The notes beneath the pieces were generated by a model, which was not told the DNA's origin, did not search any database, and saw nothing but the letters and a program-made list of their open reading frames with translations. Position numbers and translations under genes: made by a program. 64,000 bases of DNA from Elymus sibiricus. Its lineage: Eukaryota > Streptophyta > Magnoliopsida > Poales > Poaceae. Location: positions 428,273,379 to 428,337,378 of the forward strand of contig CM077676.1 of assembly GCA_039707655.1 (NCBI GenBank), written 5' to 3'. Shown here piece after piece: positions 21,404 to 34,210 of this stretch; position 1 is the stretch's first letter; the number at the start of each line of letters is the position of its first letter.

Positions 21404-22376
21404 ATACTAGACTAGCAAAAGAGCTCGTGCGTTGCAACGGGAGAAAAAAATAATAGATGCCCCTAACCAATAACCATGACTCAAGACCCCAATAGGTCCA
21501 TATTATTTATTCAAACGACATCCCATCTGTGTTGCCGCTTATTCTCCTCCCACCCTCGCCGGTGGTGGCCTCAGTGCTCACACAATCACAACGCGTTTGA
21601 ATGTGGTCAATCCTAAGGCATCTCTCTCTCTCTCTCCGCATAAGATGAGAAATCTGCTTTCCTTTTTCCCATGCGAGGTTTTGTCGGCGCATCTATGCGT
21701 TGTTACAGATGATTTCTTTCGTATCCAATCTAATTTTACTAAGGTGTTCATTTTCAATCCGGATCTACACCGATACAAAAGAGAGGCGGATCGTGCACTA
21801 TTGATTAAGGCAGCACCTTAAATAACATTTTTAAAATGGTTAACAGGTAAAATAACGTCATATTCAGATTCTACAAAAAATCAAATTTCATATATAATAT
21901 GTTAAAACCGGAGTTACGATTTAAAAGATATGACTATTTTAAAAAACGTATGATATGTATTGTGGGTTAATTAAACCAAATGTCAGGGTGTTTTCCGCAA
22001 ACACCGTATAGTTTTTCTGGAGTCACTTAAACCCAGACTGCAGGTTGATATGAGGCAACTGCGGGGGGTTTTTCGCAAACAGTGAAACATTATCTCTGGA
22101 GTCACTTAAACCCGGACTGCGGGTTGATTTGAGGCAACTGCAGTGGGTTTTCCGCAAACAGTGAAACATTATCTCTGGAATCACTTAAACCGGGACTGCG
22201 GGTTGATTTTAAGAAAGAGCGGGGGTTTTCTGCAAAAAGACGCGACGGTTATCTCTGAAATCACTTAAACCGGGACCGTGGTTTGATTTTAAGAAAGACC
22301 AGGGGGCTTTATGCAAAAAGACGCGACGGTGGACGGGCAGAAGCGTTCCGTACTTTATTAGTAGGTATAGACTAGC
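21404..22376. mobile_element. Decayed repeat of the GTGCGTTGCAACGGG type with four 80-bp tandem units
   Basis: The left part reads GACTAGCAAAAGAGCTCGTG then GCGTTGCAACGGGAGA, a start common to an abundant grass repeat whose class I cannot fix. The right part ends TTATTAGTAGGTATAGAC. Inside, 22010-22340 holds four imperfect tandem units of about 80-90 bases, each with TCACTTAAACCSGGACTG and TGCAAA/CGCAAACAG. A second start of the same type (GTGCGTTGCCACGGG) is at about 24165. No coding frame. Confidence 0.5.
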
Positions 22377-24436
22377 TCGTCTTATCATGCTCAATTCTAT
22401 AATTGTTTTCCAACTTCAAGTCAAGCAAGGTTTGAAAGTCCGGTAGCAAACCCGAATGTTGACTTGACTCTTAGGTTGGTTGATGCTCCACCATTGCATG
22501 TTCAGTTTGAATGCTCTTAGGACTAGGCATGGTCTGTCCCATAATCCTAGTCCTAGGTTTTATGGTGCCTACCCGATGATGGCCAAAAACCCAAGCACTA
22601 GTGTATTCAATGCCCTATCACCGCACGGTCTGGAGGATGATTGCTTTGTGGAACAGATCAGGGGATGCCCTACCTCTGTGTTTGCTTGCTGCTACAAATG
22701 TGTACACATATAGAATAACATACCAACCAACATTTGACGCATTGTTCATCCATGGCTCATGGTATAATAGTTAGTTGCCAATTCAGCTCATAAAATCCAC
22801 AAATTTTAACTAGTTGCGTTGGTTTCAAGTGGTTATAAGCAAGTTCATTGGCTTTTCAAGCTTGGTTGCATAGTTTAAACGTGCTACCATGGTGTTAATA
22901 TCCAAACCAGCATCAGAAAAAATAATATCAATGTTATAACATCATGAACCATCATGAACCAGTACATTGTCGAAACCTTTACCAAGATATTTAAAACTAC
23001 TAAAATCGATACAAACACACTACAATAAACCTAAATGGCACAAATTAATATGTAGATAAATGTGATTTTGTCATATTTTATGATTTCCCCATATTGACAA
23101 AATTAAATTCAATGAATTTTCCAGACTAACATAAAAAAAATGTTTCCATGGCAAAATAGAGTCATACTTTATCACTATTGTATGAATTTATGATGATGGA
23201 TATTTAAATTTGATAATAGTGAATCTTTAATTTTACAATTATGAATGGTATTGTGTCTTTAATCTTGTTAGATACGAGAGACGATACTTGTTAATCTTCA
23301 CTGTGCAAAATATATAAAAATTGTATGATTTAATTCAAGCATGGGTTAGAAAAGGATAAGTAAAAGTGTTAGGTATAAATAGGTGTGGCTCATTTGAGTG
23401 TGAAATTACATCGGACGAGCGCCTGGTGGCTCGGAATACCCGTCGTCTGACACTCTGACCTTGTCTTGTGATTCCACTTTGTCGGTGCTTTGTCAGGAAA
23501 TTGTCTCCTCTAATTGACATGAGCGTGATACATGCGCATTGGGGAGTGTGGCATACTCTTTTGGGATGTATGTTTCACATCGAATCCACGTCATACGAAA
23601 TGTTTGACCCGGTTCCCAAGACCGACATGTGATTTGAACCAGAGGAGACGTGGATGATTCGGGGATTGACCTTAAAACAACATATCTCTCTATGGTACAC
23701 CGGCCATGCCGATGTCACATGTATGCCTATTGTAACCGGTAGCTATGGTCTAGTGATTGGACAACACATGGGGCTAAACATGTCGTGTGCTGAGATCGGA
23801 GCCATGAGGTATATAGAAGTCTAGCGAGTTAGCACTGCAACATTGACGTACAATACTAATAATTTCTTGCGAAAGAAAAGTCTATAGCTCGGTGTGTATT
23901 CGTGACACTGAATGTTAGGTAGGTGTGTTGCAATGTTTTTCTGTCAAAGAATAGTTTGGCACTGAGAGAGGATGACATTTGCAAGTATGTATATAGAATT
24001 CTTAGTTGTTTGTACAGGTTATAATTAAACGAGGCCGATTTCGATTTGATCATTACAATTTTTAGACTGTAAAAATAAAAATATTATTCTTGATCTTCGG
24101 TTTACAACATATTTTTTCTTTTACTTAAAAATCTAGATATTTATGAAATACTAAATAATTGCATGTGCGTTGCCACGGGATATAAATGTTCAGTGCGTTA
24201 GCTCATAATTTACCTTCCCATATTAATGTGATTGTGTAAATAAATATTTATAAAATCATGCCGGTGATTTACCCATCACTTATTTGGTAAGAACTTATTA
24301 GCTTACCAAAGAAGCATAATTTTATTTGGTAAGTCAATGAAAGGTGGGATGGTTAAGAGGGTTTTAAGAAAAATCGATGAAAAAAACCAGAGATGAGAGG
24401 GAAAAGTCAAAACAGTGAAAGGGAAGGGAAACGTAT
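22377..24436. other. Intergenic, no gene seen
   Basis: AT-rich, mostly unique-looking sequence with frequent stops in all frames. Short ORFs (22480, 23335) have no recognisable motif. I see no promoter, repeat array or RNA gene. Confidence 0.5.
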
Positions 24437-24488
24437 CACTAGTATAGGAACCCCTAATTAGCGGTGTGCGGGCGGAGTGCGGGCTTTT

Positions 24489-24881
24489 GGCGGGCAACCT
24501 CCATGGAGGTGGTTATTTTGAAAAATTAGATAATTACATTTTGGAGTTTCAAAAAATTATGAAACAAATTCTACACATTCATATGGATGTATTCAACATG
24601 TGTATAAAATCTGACAATGAAATACACTGTGGTGAGAGCTATACAGAAAAGAGAAAATCCTGCATTTCTAATAGTGAACAGTTTTGTACTGTTCATAAGT
24701 ATGAAAATCACAATTTGTCTTTTTTATGTAGCTCTCACCATAATGTATTTCATCTTCAAAATTTACAAACTTGTAGAATACATCCATGTAAACATGTATG
24801 ACTTTTTTTAGAATTTTTTGAAACTTTAAAATATGTTTTTCGATTTTGTTTAAAAAACAACCTCCATGGAGGTCGCCCACC
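24489..24881. mobile_element. Foldback MITE-like element, 393 bp
   Basis: Left arm GGCGGGCAACCTCCATGGAG and right arm in reverse complement GGTGGGCGACCTCCATGGAG start an inverted repeat. It continues through AGTTTCAAAAAATT, ACATGGATGTATTC and GAAATACAYTATGGTGAGAGC, so nearly the whole unit folds on itself. No clear target duplication was found, and the family is not named. Confidence 0.7.
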
Positions 24882-26100
24882 ATTGGCATTTAGCGCGTGC
24901 GGAAGTGCTTACTAGCAGCGTCCAAGCCACACACCGCAAATGTTGCGCCGCTGGTAAGTGCGTACTAAGAGCTTGCACGTCGAACGCCGCTAGTATGTAT
25001 CTTACTAGCAGCATGCACACGCACACGTTGCTAGTGAGTCACACAATAACGACGTGTGTTGTACAGATTCTGTTCTGACGAAATGTCGCACGACCAACCT
25101 ACAATTCAAGGCGCTTCCTCTTTGTTCTGGTTGATGCTATCCACTCAGCAAACATCAATATTACTTGGTCTTCTTCGTCGTCCATGTTTTCACTCTCGGA
25201 CTCATAGCTCGATCCGACGGCTAATCATCAAAAAAATTAGCTCCGCCATCAGATCCATCTAAACATGATGCAAATTATATATCATTTGCACGAACCTATG
25301 AGCCGCTAAACTAAATCGACAAGAAAAGGTTGAAGAAATTTATCTCCAGGCAAGTCGTCAAACATCTTGAAGTCCCACAACAAAAGGGATGGCACGGCCG
25401 TACAGCAAAAAGAAGACGAAGAAGACGTGGGGATGCGGCGAAGCATGGGAGGTCCGATAACAGCTGAAAGAAGGCCAGATGGGGCAAATCGCGACGGTCC
25501 CGGCTTTTGGCACCAAAGGAAGGCGCCACGGGGATTTGAGCGGCAGCGGAAGGGAGAGCACATGTTAAAATGTTTGTGGTGCCAATATTTGGATGGATGA
25601 AGGGCGTACTATATGAAATGTCTGTGGCGCCAATATTTAGATGGATGGAGAGCAGGCCATATCGTCTCACCCAATCATCAAATATGGAGGCCTGCAGGCT
25701 GGATTTGAAGCACACCCAAGATTTATGGCAGCCGAGGGCAGGGATGGTAACTCTGCTAGGGTGGCCTTTTCAGTTAAAATCACCATAATAGCGACTCTGC
25801 TAGTGTTGCTCTAATAACATCGGACTTAGATCCCGGTTTCTCCCAAGAGACAAAAATCATAGTGGCGCCAATGCCACGGGACTGGCCATCCCGGTTGACG
25901 TGCTAGCAGCAGCAGGATATGACCAGACGATGCTGGGCTGCTCCGTGACTCACGGTGCAGCACGAAGCAGAAGGCCAGTGGACCAAATTACTCATAGTCT
26001 TGTGCTGAACAAAGGCAGCCTGATAAACTACTACTACTCTTTGTACTTCGTTAGCAAGCGGTGAGGTTCACCTCTTTAATCTCGTTAGGAGAAGAGAAAT
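24882..26100. other. Decayed repeat sequence with short direct duplication
   Basis: 24890-25060 repeats TACTAGCAGCG/CGCCGCTAGT words, like subterminal repeats of another DNA-transposon family. 25566-25655 has two direct copies of AATGTYTGTGGYGCCAATAT about 54 bases apart. 25795-25810 ends TCTGCTAGTGTTGCTCTAA, similar to a Harbinger-type terminus. No gene is supported. Confidence 0.45.
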
Positions 26101-29100
26101 ATTAAATGACCAAACAACATGCTCTGCCTGCATTTTACTTGGAATGTGAAGCACCAAAATGACTGTCAAGCAAAACCAGAAACTCATTCTTGCGGAACAT
26201 CAAGCACTATCAATACAAGCAATATCATTTACATTAAACGGAAAAGGATAAAACATTGTTTAGCATACAAAATCCATAATAATTCGTGGGCATCTATAGC
26301 TTGCGAAATTATCTGACGAGTGAGGATATTGGGCTACGCTATCCTCCTGATGCCTACTGACCTCCATCTAACTGCAAGAAGAGATGTACTACTTTGGAAT
26401 CTAGATGAAATCACGCAGATATTATGGCAATTGAAAGGAAGAAACTACTCACATACACCAAGTATTACAAATGCTTCTCAGGCTAGCTCAGCAGGACGTC
26501 AGGGCCACATTCACGAATGGTAGACAGGTACAGAGAACTCCCGTGGGGGACCCAATAAACTAAAAAATCACCCTAAGAATCCTTTTGATATTTGAAGAAG
26601 TTTAGTAAACAATATCTTTTTGTTAACCAACACTCACATATATGGCGGGAAAACACTGCACTCCAGAGTCATTACTCAGATTAATAATTTACTAATACTA
26701 ACATCTAAATATTGTCCACGAACATAATTTGACCTATAGCGTCAACATGCCACAAAATTGTGGAAGTAGCATGTTGACATCAGCTCTGGCAACAATAAGA
26801 GATACAAATACAGGAACTAGTTTCAAAGATGACAAAGGGGAATTATATTATACATAGCCTATCAAGGGCTCACATGTAAAGATGAACTAGTTTCAATAGT
26901 AATCAAAATTACTGACCAAGCACACCACTTATTATTCACACCACTAACGCTCATATGCACTCTCAGTTGCATCAAACAGTATATGACAAGCATGTTGAAC
27001 TTGTTGCCAGATTGGCCATACGAATTACACCACCAACAACACTAGCTTATGACTTGAATATGATACAGAAGCTTGCTCCAAGGCATGCTTACTAAAATAC
27101 GTGATAGAGCATCATCAGACCTCACCAGATTTGGAGTATTTTGCTGTGCATGCCATGCATGTGTGCAAAACACGAAGTATAATGTGCTGGGAGCCCCAGC
27201 AATACATTTAAGTTGCACAGTGGGAACAAAATTAACTACATATATAACATCAAAGACCTTTTCTTTTTGCTGATACTTGCTGTGCTATAGTGCAGACAGA
27301 CGAAACAAAAAAGAGCAAGAACTTACGCAATAAAGGTATGAAAGGGAAGAAATATACACAGGACAGCTATAAACACAGGAGCATAAATAAGCAACACCTT
27401 CAAATACAAATTTAAAAGAAGAGAGAAACAGTGTAGCACATTATGCTTAAGGAGCCGTAGAATTGTATCCTTTGCTCGATCATCTACCTACCCCCATCAT
27501 CTCTTATCACCGGATCAACCCGTTTATACTGTGGAGCTGCCCTGGTTATCACTCATCAGAAATGACAGTCCAAGGACAGGACCACCAAAATAATGATGAA
27601 TCTGCTAGAGTTGCTCTTAGTACATGATCGAAACGGCTCCAAGGGACGAGGGAGGACCCAACTTAATACCTATAGCTTACTCGATTGCTAGAGAGCATGC
27701 TTATATCAGTGGTCAATCATCATTGTCCCGAATCAGGACTTTGTTTTAAAATACATGACGGACAAGATGGGCTTCTACAGAAAGATGTGCCCTTCCCGGA
27801 CCATGTTTTGTCAATAGAAAAACTTGTGGTGGTAACCAAAATCACACCAAATTTTGATAATTCAAATAGGTACTACATCTAAATGGGCAAAGGCCGCCAC
27901 TGTTATAAGCTTGCCAGGAAGAGTGCAAGACAAAGCAATGCAGAATTATATATATGTAAAGAGAAGGCAGCGACAACACATAATTACCCCAAAGGCTTTG
28001 CTTAGCAAAAAAAAAAAGTTAAGAGGTAGTAAAAACATGTATCCTTCGATGTTCACCAACCTTTTGTCTCTTGCATGATCCAAAAAATTCAGTGGCGAAC
28101 AGACAATTGGGAAAATCTTCACAGCAAGCAAAAGAAAGCAATAAGGAAATATCACCTTAATGGCACAGATTAACCCAGCCACTATCAAAGCTGTCAAAAG
28201 TGTTGCTTATGGTTACAAACAGCAACATGCGACATGCAACCTCAGGCACTCTTTACCTTAACAATCCAGCACTCTCAACAAAAAACAGTAGCATCATTAT
28301 TTTGTAGCACCCAAGAACAAATAACTGCAACTGGTAACTTGCAGGGAACAAAGAAACGTAGTATGACAACTAATTAAAACAAGTCATCCAACCAATAATT
28401 TTCTGAAAGCAAGTCTCCCTAGTGTAACAAAGTGCAACTTGCTCATAAAGAGATTATATTATACTCCCTCTGTAAAGAAATATAAGATCTTTTAGATCAG
28501 TAAAGTAGTGATCTAAAAGATCTTATATTTCTTTACAGAGGGAGTACTAAGGACAAAACACCAAACATATCTCCGGAGAGCAGCAAAATGATCAACACAA
28601 TAAAGAGGAAGTAGAACTAGGAGGAAAAGATCAAATGACCAAGCAACTGCCTACATTTCACCTGAAATGTAGAACACAAAAATTGCTGTTTTTTGGACAG
28701 AAAGACTGTAAGGGAAGCCTCTACCGTATAATTGGTGCAACCCAAATTGCAAGTACCATGCCTTGAACTTGGGTGGGTGGGAAGGAATCAGCCCAAAAAA
28801 TTAGGAGGCTGTCAAGCAAAACCAAATAGTGCCCAAAAAATTAAGAGTAACCAGAATCTTGCAGAACATCAAGCAATAGCACTACAAACAATATTTTTTT
28901 TACATTAACCAAAAAAGGGAAGGCACTGTGTGGCATACAGAACCCGTAAGAATTTGTGGTCATCCATAGAAATTTAAATAAGGTGGAACCAGAATCTTGC
29001 GGAGCATCAATCAACAGTAGTTTCTACATGCAAAATCATATGATATATGATGGACCAACCAAGAGTATGCTATCCCCTGAGAGCAGCAAAATGATCATGG

Positions 29101-29710
29101 ATTAGATGACTGAAGAACCAACCAAGAATATCTGAATATGCTATCTCCTGAAAGCAGCAAAACGATTGCAAACAGTAAAGAACAAGTACAACTAGGAGAA
29201 GGGAAAGAACCAATGACCAAACAACATGATCTACCTGCATTTACGAGGAACCAGAACCTTGCGGAACATCAAACAATAGCAATACAAACAATACTTTTGC
29301 ATTAAACAGAAAAGGAAAGCATCGTTTGGCATATCCCATAAGAATTGATGGTCATCCATAGCGTGCAAACTTTATCTAGGCCAGTGAGGATATTGGTTAT
29401 TCTAATCTCCTGATACCTACTGACCTCCGTCTAACTAGATCTGCATTTGAGTGGCCTCAGATTCACCTTTGCACAATTATACGACCCTTCCCCTGGTGTC
29501 TCCATCACCAGATCAATCTGTTCTTACCTTGGTGAAACTGCCCTGGTTATCACTCATAAGAAATGACCATCCAAGGACAGGGCCACTAAAATAAGCACAT
29601 GATCAAAATATCCACAAGTGCCTCGATTGCTTGAGAAGTTGAGAGCAAGCTTATATCAGCCATGGTCAGTCATCTAGCCCCGACTCAGGATTTTGTTTCT
29701 TGATTATAGA
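26100..29710. repeat. Dispersed direct repeats of two sequence modules
   Basis: Module A, about 250-300 bases, occurs at 26105-26370, 28633-28980 and 29208-29435. It shares ATGACCAARCAAC, CTTGCGGAACATCAARCA and YATCCATAGC, and two copies also share GATACCTACTGACCTCC-like text. Module B, about 220 bases, occurs at 27495-27740 and 29500-29695 (CTGCCCTGGTTATCACTCAT, CTTATATCAG). The order A...B is repeated, which points to old segmental duplication. Coding potential is absent. The region may be intron or flank of the transcription unit suggested at 31.8 kb. Confidence 0.65.
28464..28544. mobile_element. Stowaway MITE, 81 bp
   Basis: Begins CTCCCTCTGTAAAGAAATAT and ends with its reverse complement, with only a short loop around TAGATCAGTAAAGTAGTG. 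It is flanked by TA at 28462-28463 and 28545-28546. The arms are almost perfect, so it is a young or well-kept copy. Confidence 0.95.
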
Positions 29711-29829
29711 GCTGGTTGCTATAACCAGCTATGAGCAACTCTAGCAGACTAGCCAAAATGGAAAGTCCATTCAGTTCAGCAACCACAAACTGAGCTTAAT
29801 CATAAAGCCATGCACCATTCGCAAACCAG

Positions 29830-30920
29830 TGTTAATCTTTATTGGTTGGCCACTACATTTGCTATATCCGCTCGTCACAAATTAATTGGTTTCTCATAAA
29901 TGATAATACAGCAATCACTCTACAGCTACTAATATTTTTTTACATCTTTCACTTAATTTACATGATTCTAAACTTCTACACTGCAGGTTTAGAAAATTGG
30001 CGAATATCAAGCTTTGTGCCACGAAGCATATCTTTTATCCTATGTCAAACAAGGTTTATCCCATTGGTTCTCTACATTACTCAAGAAAGGAAACAGTGTT
30101 TCCATGGCTCGGCATCTGATGATTCTTCAGTTGAACCGGTGCTCAGACCCGTTGCTTCCAATCTGACAGCATTGCTAAGGGCATGTGCATTAATAACGAG
30201 ACTACTGTTCAAGAGAAAGCAATGCCAGATGAGCTTCAACAGCAGTCTGAATAGAAACCAACTATCATATTTACCAAATGTTTGAACAAAAATATTCTTG
30301 AACTTCCAGAAAATTCAAGTAGAGTGTATATTCACGCATTTTCTCAATATACACTCTCCTCGAATATACGCTCTCCTCGCATATACCTAACTTACCATTC
30401 ACGCATTTTCTCAATATACACCCTCCTCAAATTTTCTAAAAGCCCAAATATAATTTTGTTTAAACAATTGGTAAATAGGATAATCAGGTTGTGTTGCTAA
30501 AACTCTCTGACATTGCTTTCTCTTGAATAATAACCACATCAATAATCACATGCCCTTAGTAATGTTGTCGGAGTTGGAAACTACTGGTCTGAGGACCGAT
30601 TCAGCTGGAGAATTATCAAAGTCCAAGTTATAACTACCACTGGAAACGTTATTTCCTTTCTTGAGGCAGAGAACCAATGGTATGAACCTTGATTGACATA
30701 GAATAAAATATATACTTTGTGACCCAAGGCTTAATATTTGCCAATTTTCTCAAACTGCAGCGTAGAAGTTTAGATTCGTGTAACTAAGCGAAAGATGTAA
30801 GAAATATTAGTATATGTAGATAAATTAACGCATCATTATTTATTAGAAATCAATCAGTTTATAACAAATGGATATAGCAAACGTAGTTGACCAGCTAACA
30901 AAGATTCACCTTAGTGTTGT
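29830..30920. repeat. Long inverted repeat, about 1.09 kb, almost without loop
   Basis: The left half (29830-30370) and the reverse complement of the right half align along their whole length. Shared stretches include TTTGCTATATCC, TCTAAACTTCTACRCTGCAG, ACCATTGGTTCTCT-like text, CAAGAGAAAGCAATG and ATATTTACCAA. Arms differ at perhaps a quarter of positions. The ORF at 29842-30285 is not supported as a gene. The structure would give a long hairpin RNA if transcribed. No termini or target duplication were fixed. Confidence 0.8.
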
Positions 30921-31830
30921 ACAACTCCATACAAATCCATGTCCGAGTCGTTCAGAACAGTTGAAATGCTATGTTATTTTCCACTTTGCTTTTGTCAGAT
31001 ACTGAGTTGCCTTTGCAATGTTGTGTATTCTGCATTTGAAATTCTGAATTGTTGGATGTTGAACTGTCTGTGCCCCTTTGTACTAATCTGCACACTCTAT
31101 TAAGATAAATTACAGAACTCGAACTTTCCTGGTGTAGGGAGGGCAAAATGTTTAACCGAATGGTTATAGTGGGCAGGGATTTTGGGGGAAAGAAATTGTG
31201 GGGATTTGTGGGTTCCCAAGGAAGCGAACAAAGCGTAAGGTTTCCCAGAGCCAACGGACCAACTGGTCGGAGGCGGCGCCCCCTGATCTGGACCAGCGAA
31301 CAACAACCCCAAGCACTGCATTTACAGACGAGGTAGTGTGGGTGGGTTACCAGATCGAAACATGGAGGAAACGAAGTGCAGACGGCGGCTCAGATCTAGG
31401 GCTTGGCGTCGCCGGAACCCTCGACCGGAAGCTGCGCCAGTCCCCCGCCACGCGGTCCCCAAAGACCCCGGCGCCGCACCGACGCCGACGACGCCGCGGA
31501 GGCTGCCCGAACACGGGCCTCCATGCCGGCGGCGACGCGGCGCGGCGCGGACGGGAGGGCTGGCCCCGCGAGGCGGTCGGATCCGACGCCGCCGCCGCTC
31601 GGGAGCGCGGGTCTGCGCCAAGGGCCGGGCCTCCTCATCGCCGCCGTTTTTTCGAGTGGCCGCGGTCTCGGGTGGTGCGGTCATCGGCGGCGGCGAGCGG
31701 GACGAGCGGAGAGGCGGGGTGAGCGCACGCCTCCGCCGCCGATGCACGCCGCGGCCTCACACTTAAACTAATGATGAGTGAGCTCGTGACTCCGGCGGCT
31801 AGGGTTTTATTTGTGTGTGGCTTGGGAGGT
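30921..31830 (-). other. GC-rich minus-strand leader-like block, possible 5' end of a gene
   Basis: On the minus strand an AAATAAAA box (31805-31812) is followed by about 450 bases of very GC-rich sequence and then by normal-composition DNA with a donor-like TCTGGTAACC near 31360. This looks like a plant promoter and first exon with a CpG-rich start. Several overlapping arginine-rich frames are open (for example 31322-31747), but none has a recognisable motif. I cannot say whether it codes. The intron-like DNA to the left would be downstream. Confidence 0.35.
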
Positions 31831-32200
31831 GGACGCGGTAACGTGCGTGGTCTGTCCGCGTGTCCGGTGTGGAGCGCCCGTGGGGGCAGATCGAACGGCC
31901 AGCGTCGATTTTTTTTTTTTGACAGAGTGTAGTATAATCCTCAGGGTGTTTTTTCCCCGGTAAAGTTAAAAATCTGACATCAGATTTTAAGCATGTTAAA
32001 TCAAATGTTTTTTATGGCAAATTTAGTTTACAACCACCGCAAATTTTCTGGTAAAAAATAAACTGACTCATGTTTGCCAACGATGGTTGTCATCCTCGGA
32101 AAACATAAATTGGCATAAAAAAACACCATGGTCAAAAATCTAACGTCAGATTTGTAGTGGAGTCTTTTTTTTTTACTAGCGACCAGCTACATTCTTCGTC
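31831..32200. other. Intergenic or transposon-derived, no gene
   Basis: Contains opposed copies of AAAAATCTGACATCAGATTT and CAAAAATCTAACGTCAGATTT around 31968 and 32130, which suggests a small decayed element. No coding frame. Confidence 0.4.
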
Positions 32201-32459
32201 GGTCGCTACATGCGTCGCTTGATTAAACGCGATCGAGCGACTACCGAGCTTCCCACGGGATGTGTGCTCGTGTGGGGCCACGCAGGTTTATCCCCTTGTC
32301 CACTCGTTTTTTTATCGCCTCTCTCTCTTTTATCTTCTCCCATGCCTCCCCACTACGGCTCGCGTGTCCTCCTCTCACAGGTGGCCCCGTGCTCCTCCTT
32401 CGCCGAGCACCAAGCAGGAGCTACTGGGGAGCCGGTGCTACGAGCCCTTCCCTTTGCCT

Positions 32460-33060
32460 CGTGAGGAGCTGCAACCGATGGCACACTGAGTCGCCGTTGT
32501 CCGCACTCGAGCTACGACGACGTCCCATGGATGCCGCAACCTTGCCATGGTGGAGTTGCAACCATTCATGGGGGAAAGTTGCAACCAGCAGAGGCCATGC
32601 TACAACTGTCTCGTTGGCGAGCTTCAACTGGTGATGGCGAGAGTTGCAACCTCTCATGGAGAGAGTTGTGACCAGCCAGCGGATAAGCTGCACCCGTGGC
32701 ACCCGCAAACTATGACAACGATGACGTGCCATGACTGAGAAAGCTTCAACCGACAGAGAAAAAGTTTCAACCGGAGATGATAGAAGTTAGGCCAGCCACC
32801 GCGCAAACCACAGAAGCTGCAACCGGCGATGAAAAAGCTTCAATCGGCGACTGAAAAAGTTTCAACCAGTGCGGCGAGATGATTTTGCTGGGACCGGTGA
32901 GACGATTTTTGCTGGTGCGTCGTGGTGCGAGCTGGAACCGATGTCCGAGCATGACGCAAGCTACCTAGCACTCAACGGCGGCGCCCATGGGGGCGTACCG
33001 CATGTTGCAACCGCGGCAACCATGACCTGCAACCACGCACAGACACCATGTTGGGAATGG
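32460..33060. repeat. Degenerate array of GTTGCAACC / CTTCAACCGG words
   Basis: More than a dozen copies of GYTGCAACC or CTTCAACCGG at irregular spacing of about 25-50 bases. The pattern runs through apparent ORFs in all frames, so these are not genes. It is probably filler of a non-autonomous transposon. Confidence 0.6.
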
Positions 33061-34184
33061 CGCCAACCATTGCTGGGAGCAGGGGGACAAAGTGCTGCAA
33101 GAAGGGGGGTCGGGCTCTACAGCCTCCGATACGAGCACAGGGGTGGTATCGATGGACGAGCGGCAGTGCTGCGAGGCCTCGTTGGGGGCCGGTGCGGCGA
33201 GCACGGGGCACTGGTGCCGCGGGACAGGAGGGTGGATGGCTCCTGTGAGTGCGGCATGAGGAGAAAGGAGAGGGATGCTTGATCGAACGGCTCGGGGACG
33301 ACACGATCTAACAATGCAGGAGGTGACCAGCGAAGGGTTCGTTCAGTCGATCAGCAGCTAGCGGCTAGCAGTGGCCTTTCAAGAAAACAGAGGAGGCATC
33401 CTTTCACATTCAGAAAGTCATGCAAACGTCCTCTCCTATATAGACTGATACCGGAAAATGTCCCCTCAAAATAAAAAAGATATTGAAAAATGTCAACCGA
33501 CGATCCACATGTCTTTGCGCGCGGGGGCGGCTGCACCGCCATGCGGATGTGCACTCTACCGGCTGCTTCACTCGGTCGTCCTCGTCATGGCCTTGCTGAA
33601 TCCTGCTGCCATCACTCCATCGCAAGTAAAGGCTGGTTATATATACATCCACAATCATTAGTATTGATTACAGGATCATGGATCACAAATCACTAGCTAG
33701 AAGCCAATCCACTTGCATTTTGCCAAGCGCGATCAAGCAAGACGCACATACTATTGGCCGAGACCCTCACAATCTCTCTGGCTCTCGGATTTCGACGGAC
33801 ACACACGCAGTGTTTGTAACGACGCCAGCTTCAGAGTTTCACAGAAAGAACAGAGCAACTGAAATCAGAGGAGACAGTAGTATTTTTGGTTCTGGGCAAC
33901 ACATGCCCTTTCTTTTTCTCTTTTTCTATATTCTATATTAGCTTGTTCAGTAGAACGAATGCCTGAACATTCAGTTTCCAACGGAACCGACTTACACACT
34001 GAGCCGACGAACCCAGCTGGTTCAGCTCATCAGGATAGAGATACATTCCGTCAATTGTGCAAGTTGGCTTCAGTTGCAGGCAAACTGCAACACGCCGCTG
34101 GACATCGGCACAACACACAGTTGTACCATTCACACTTACGCACACAGGCGTGCACTTATTCAGTTCGAGGACACAACAACTATT
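33061..34184. other. Intergenic, no gene seen
   Basis: Mixed composition; short open frames in several phases without family motifs. Nothing further identified. Confidence 0.45.
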
Positions 34185-34210
34185 TTAGAGCGTCTCTAGC
34201 AGGCCCCTTA

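Noticed and set aside
24437..25806. CACTAGTATAGGAACC ... CTCTGCTAGTG as another CACTA element
   Set aside because: The 3-bp flanks differ (TAT and TTG), and the inner ends do not match.
29842..30285. 147-residue ORF
   Set aside because: Lies wholly in one arm of the long inverted repeat and has no motif.
31198..31771. Plus-strand arginine-rich ORFs
   Set aside because: Open by GC content; the region reads better as a minus-strand leader.
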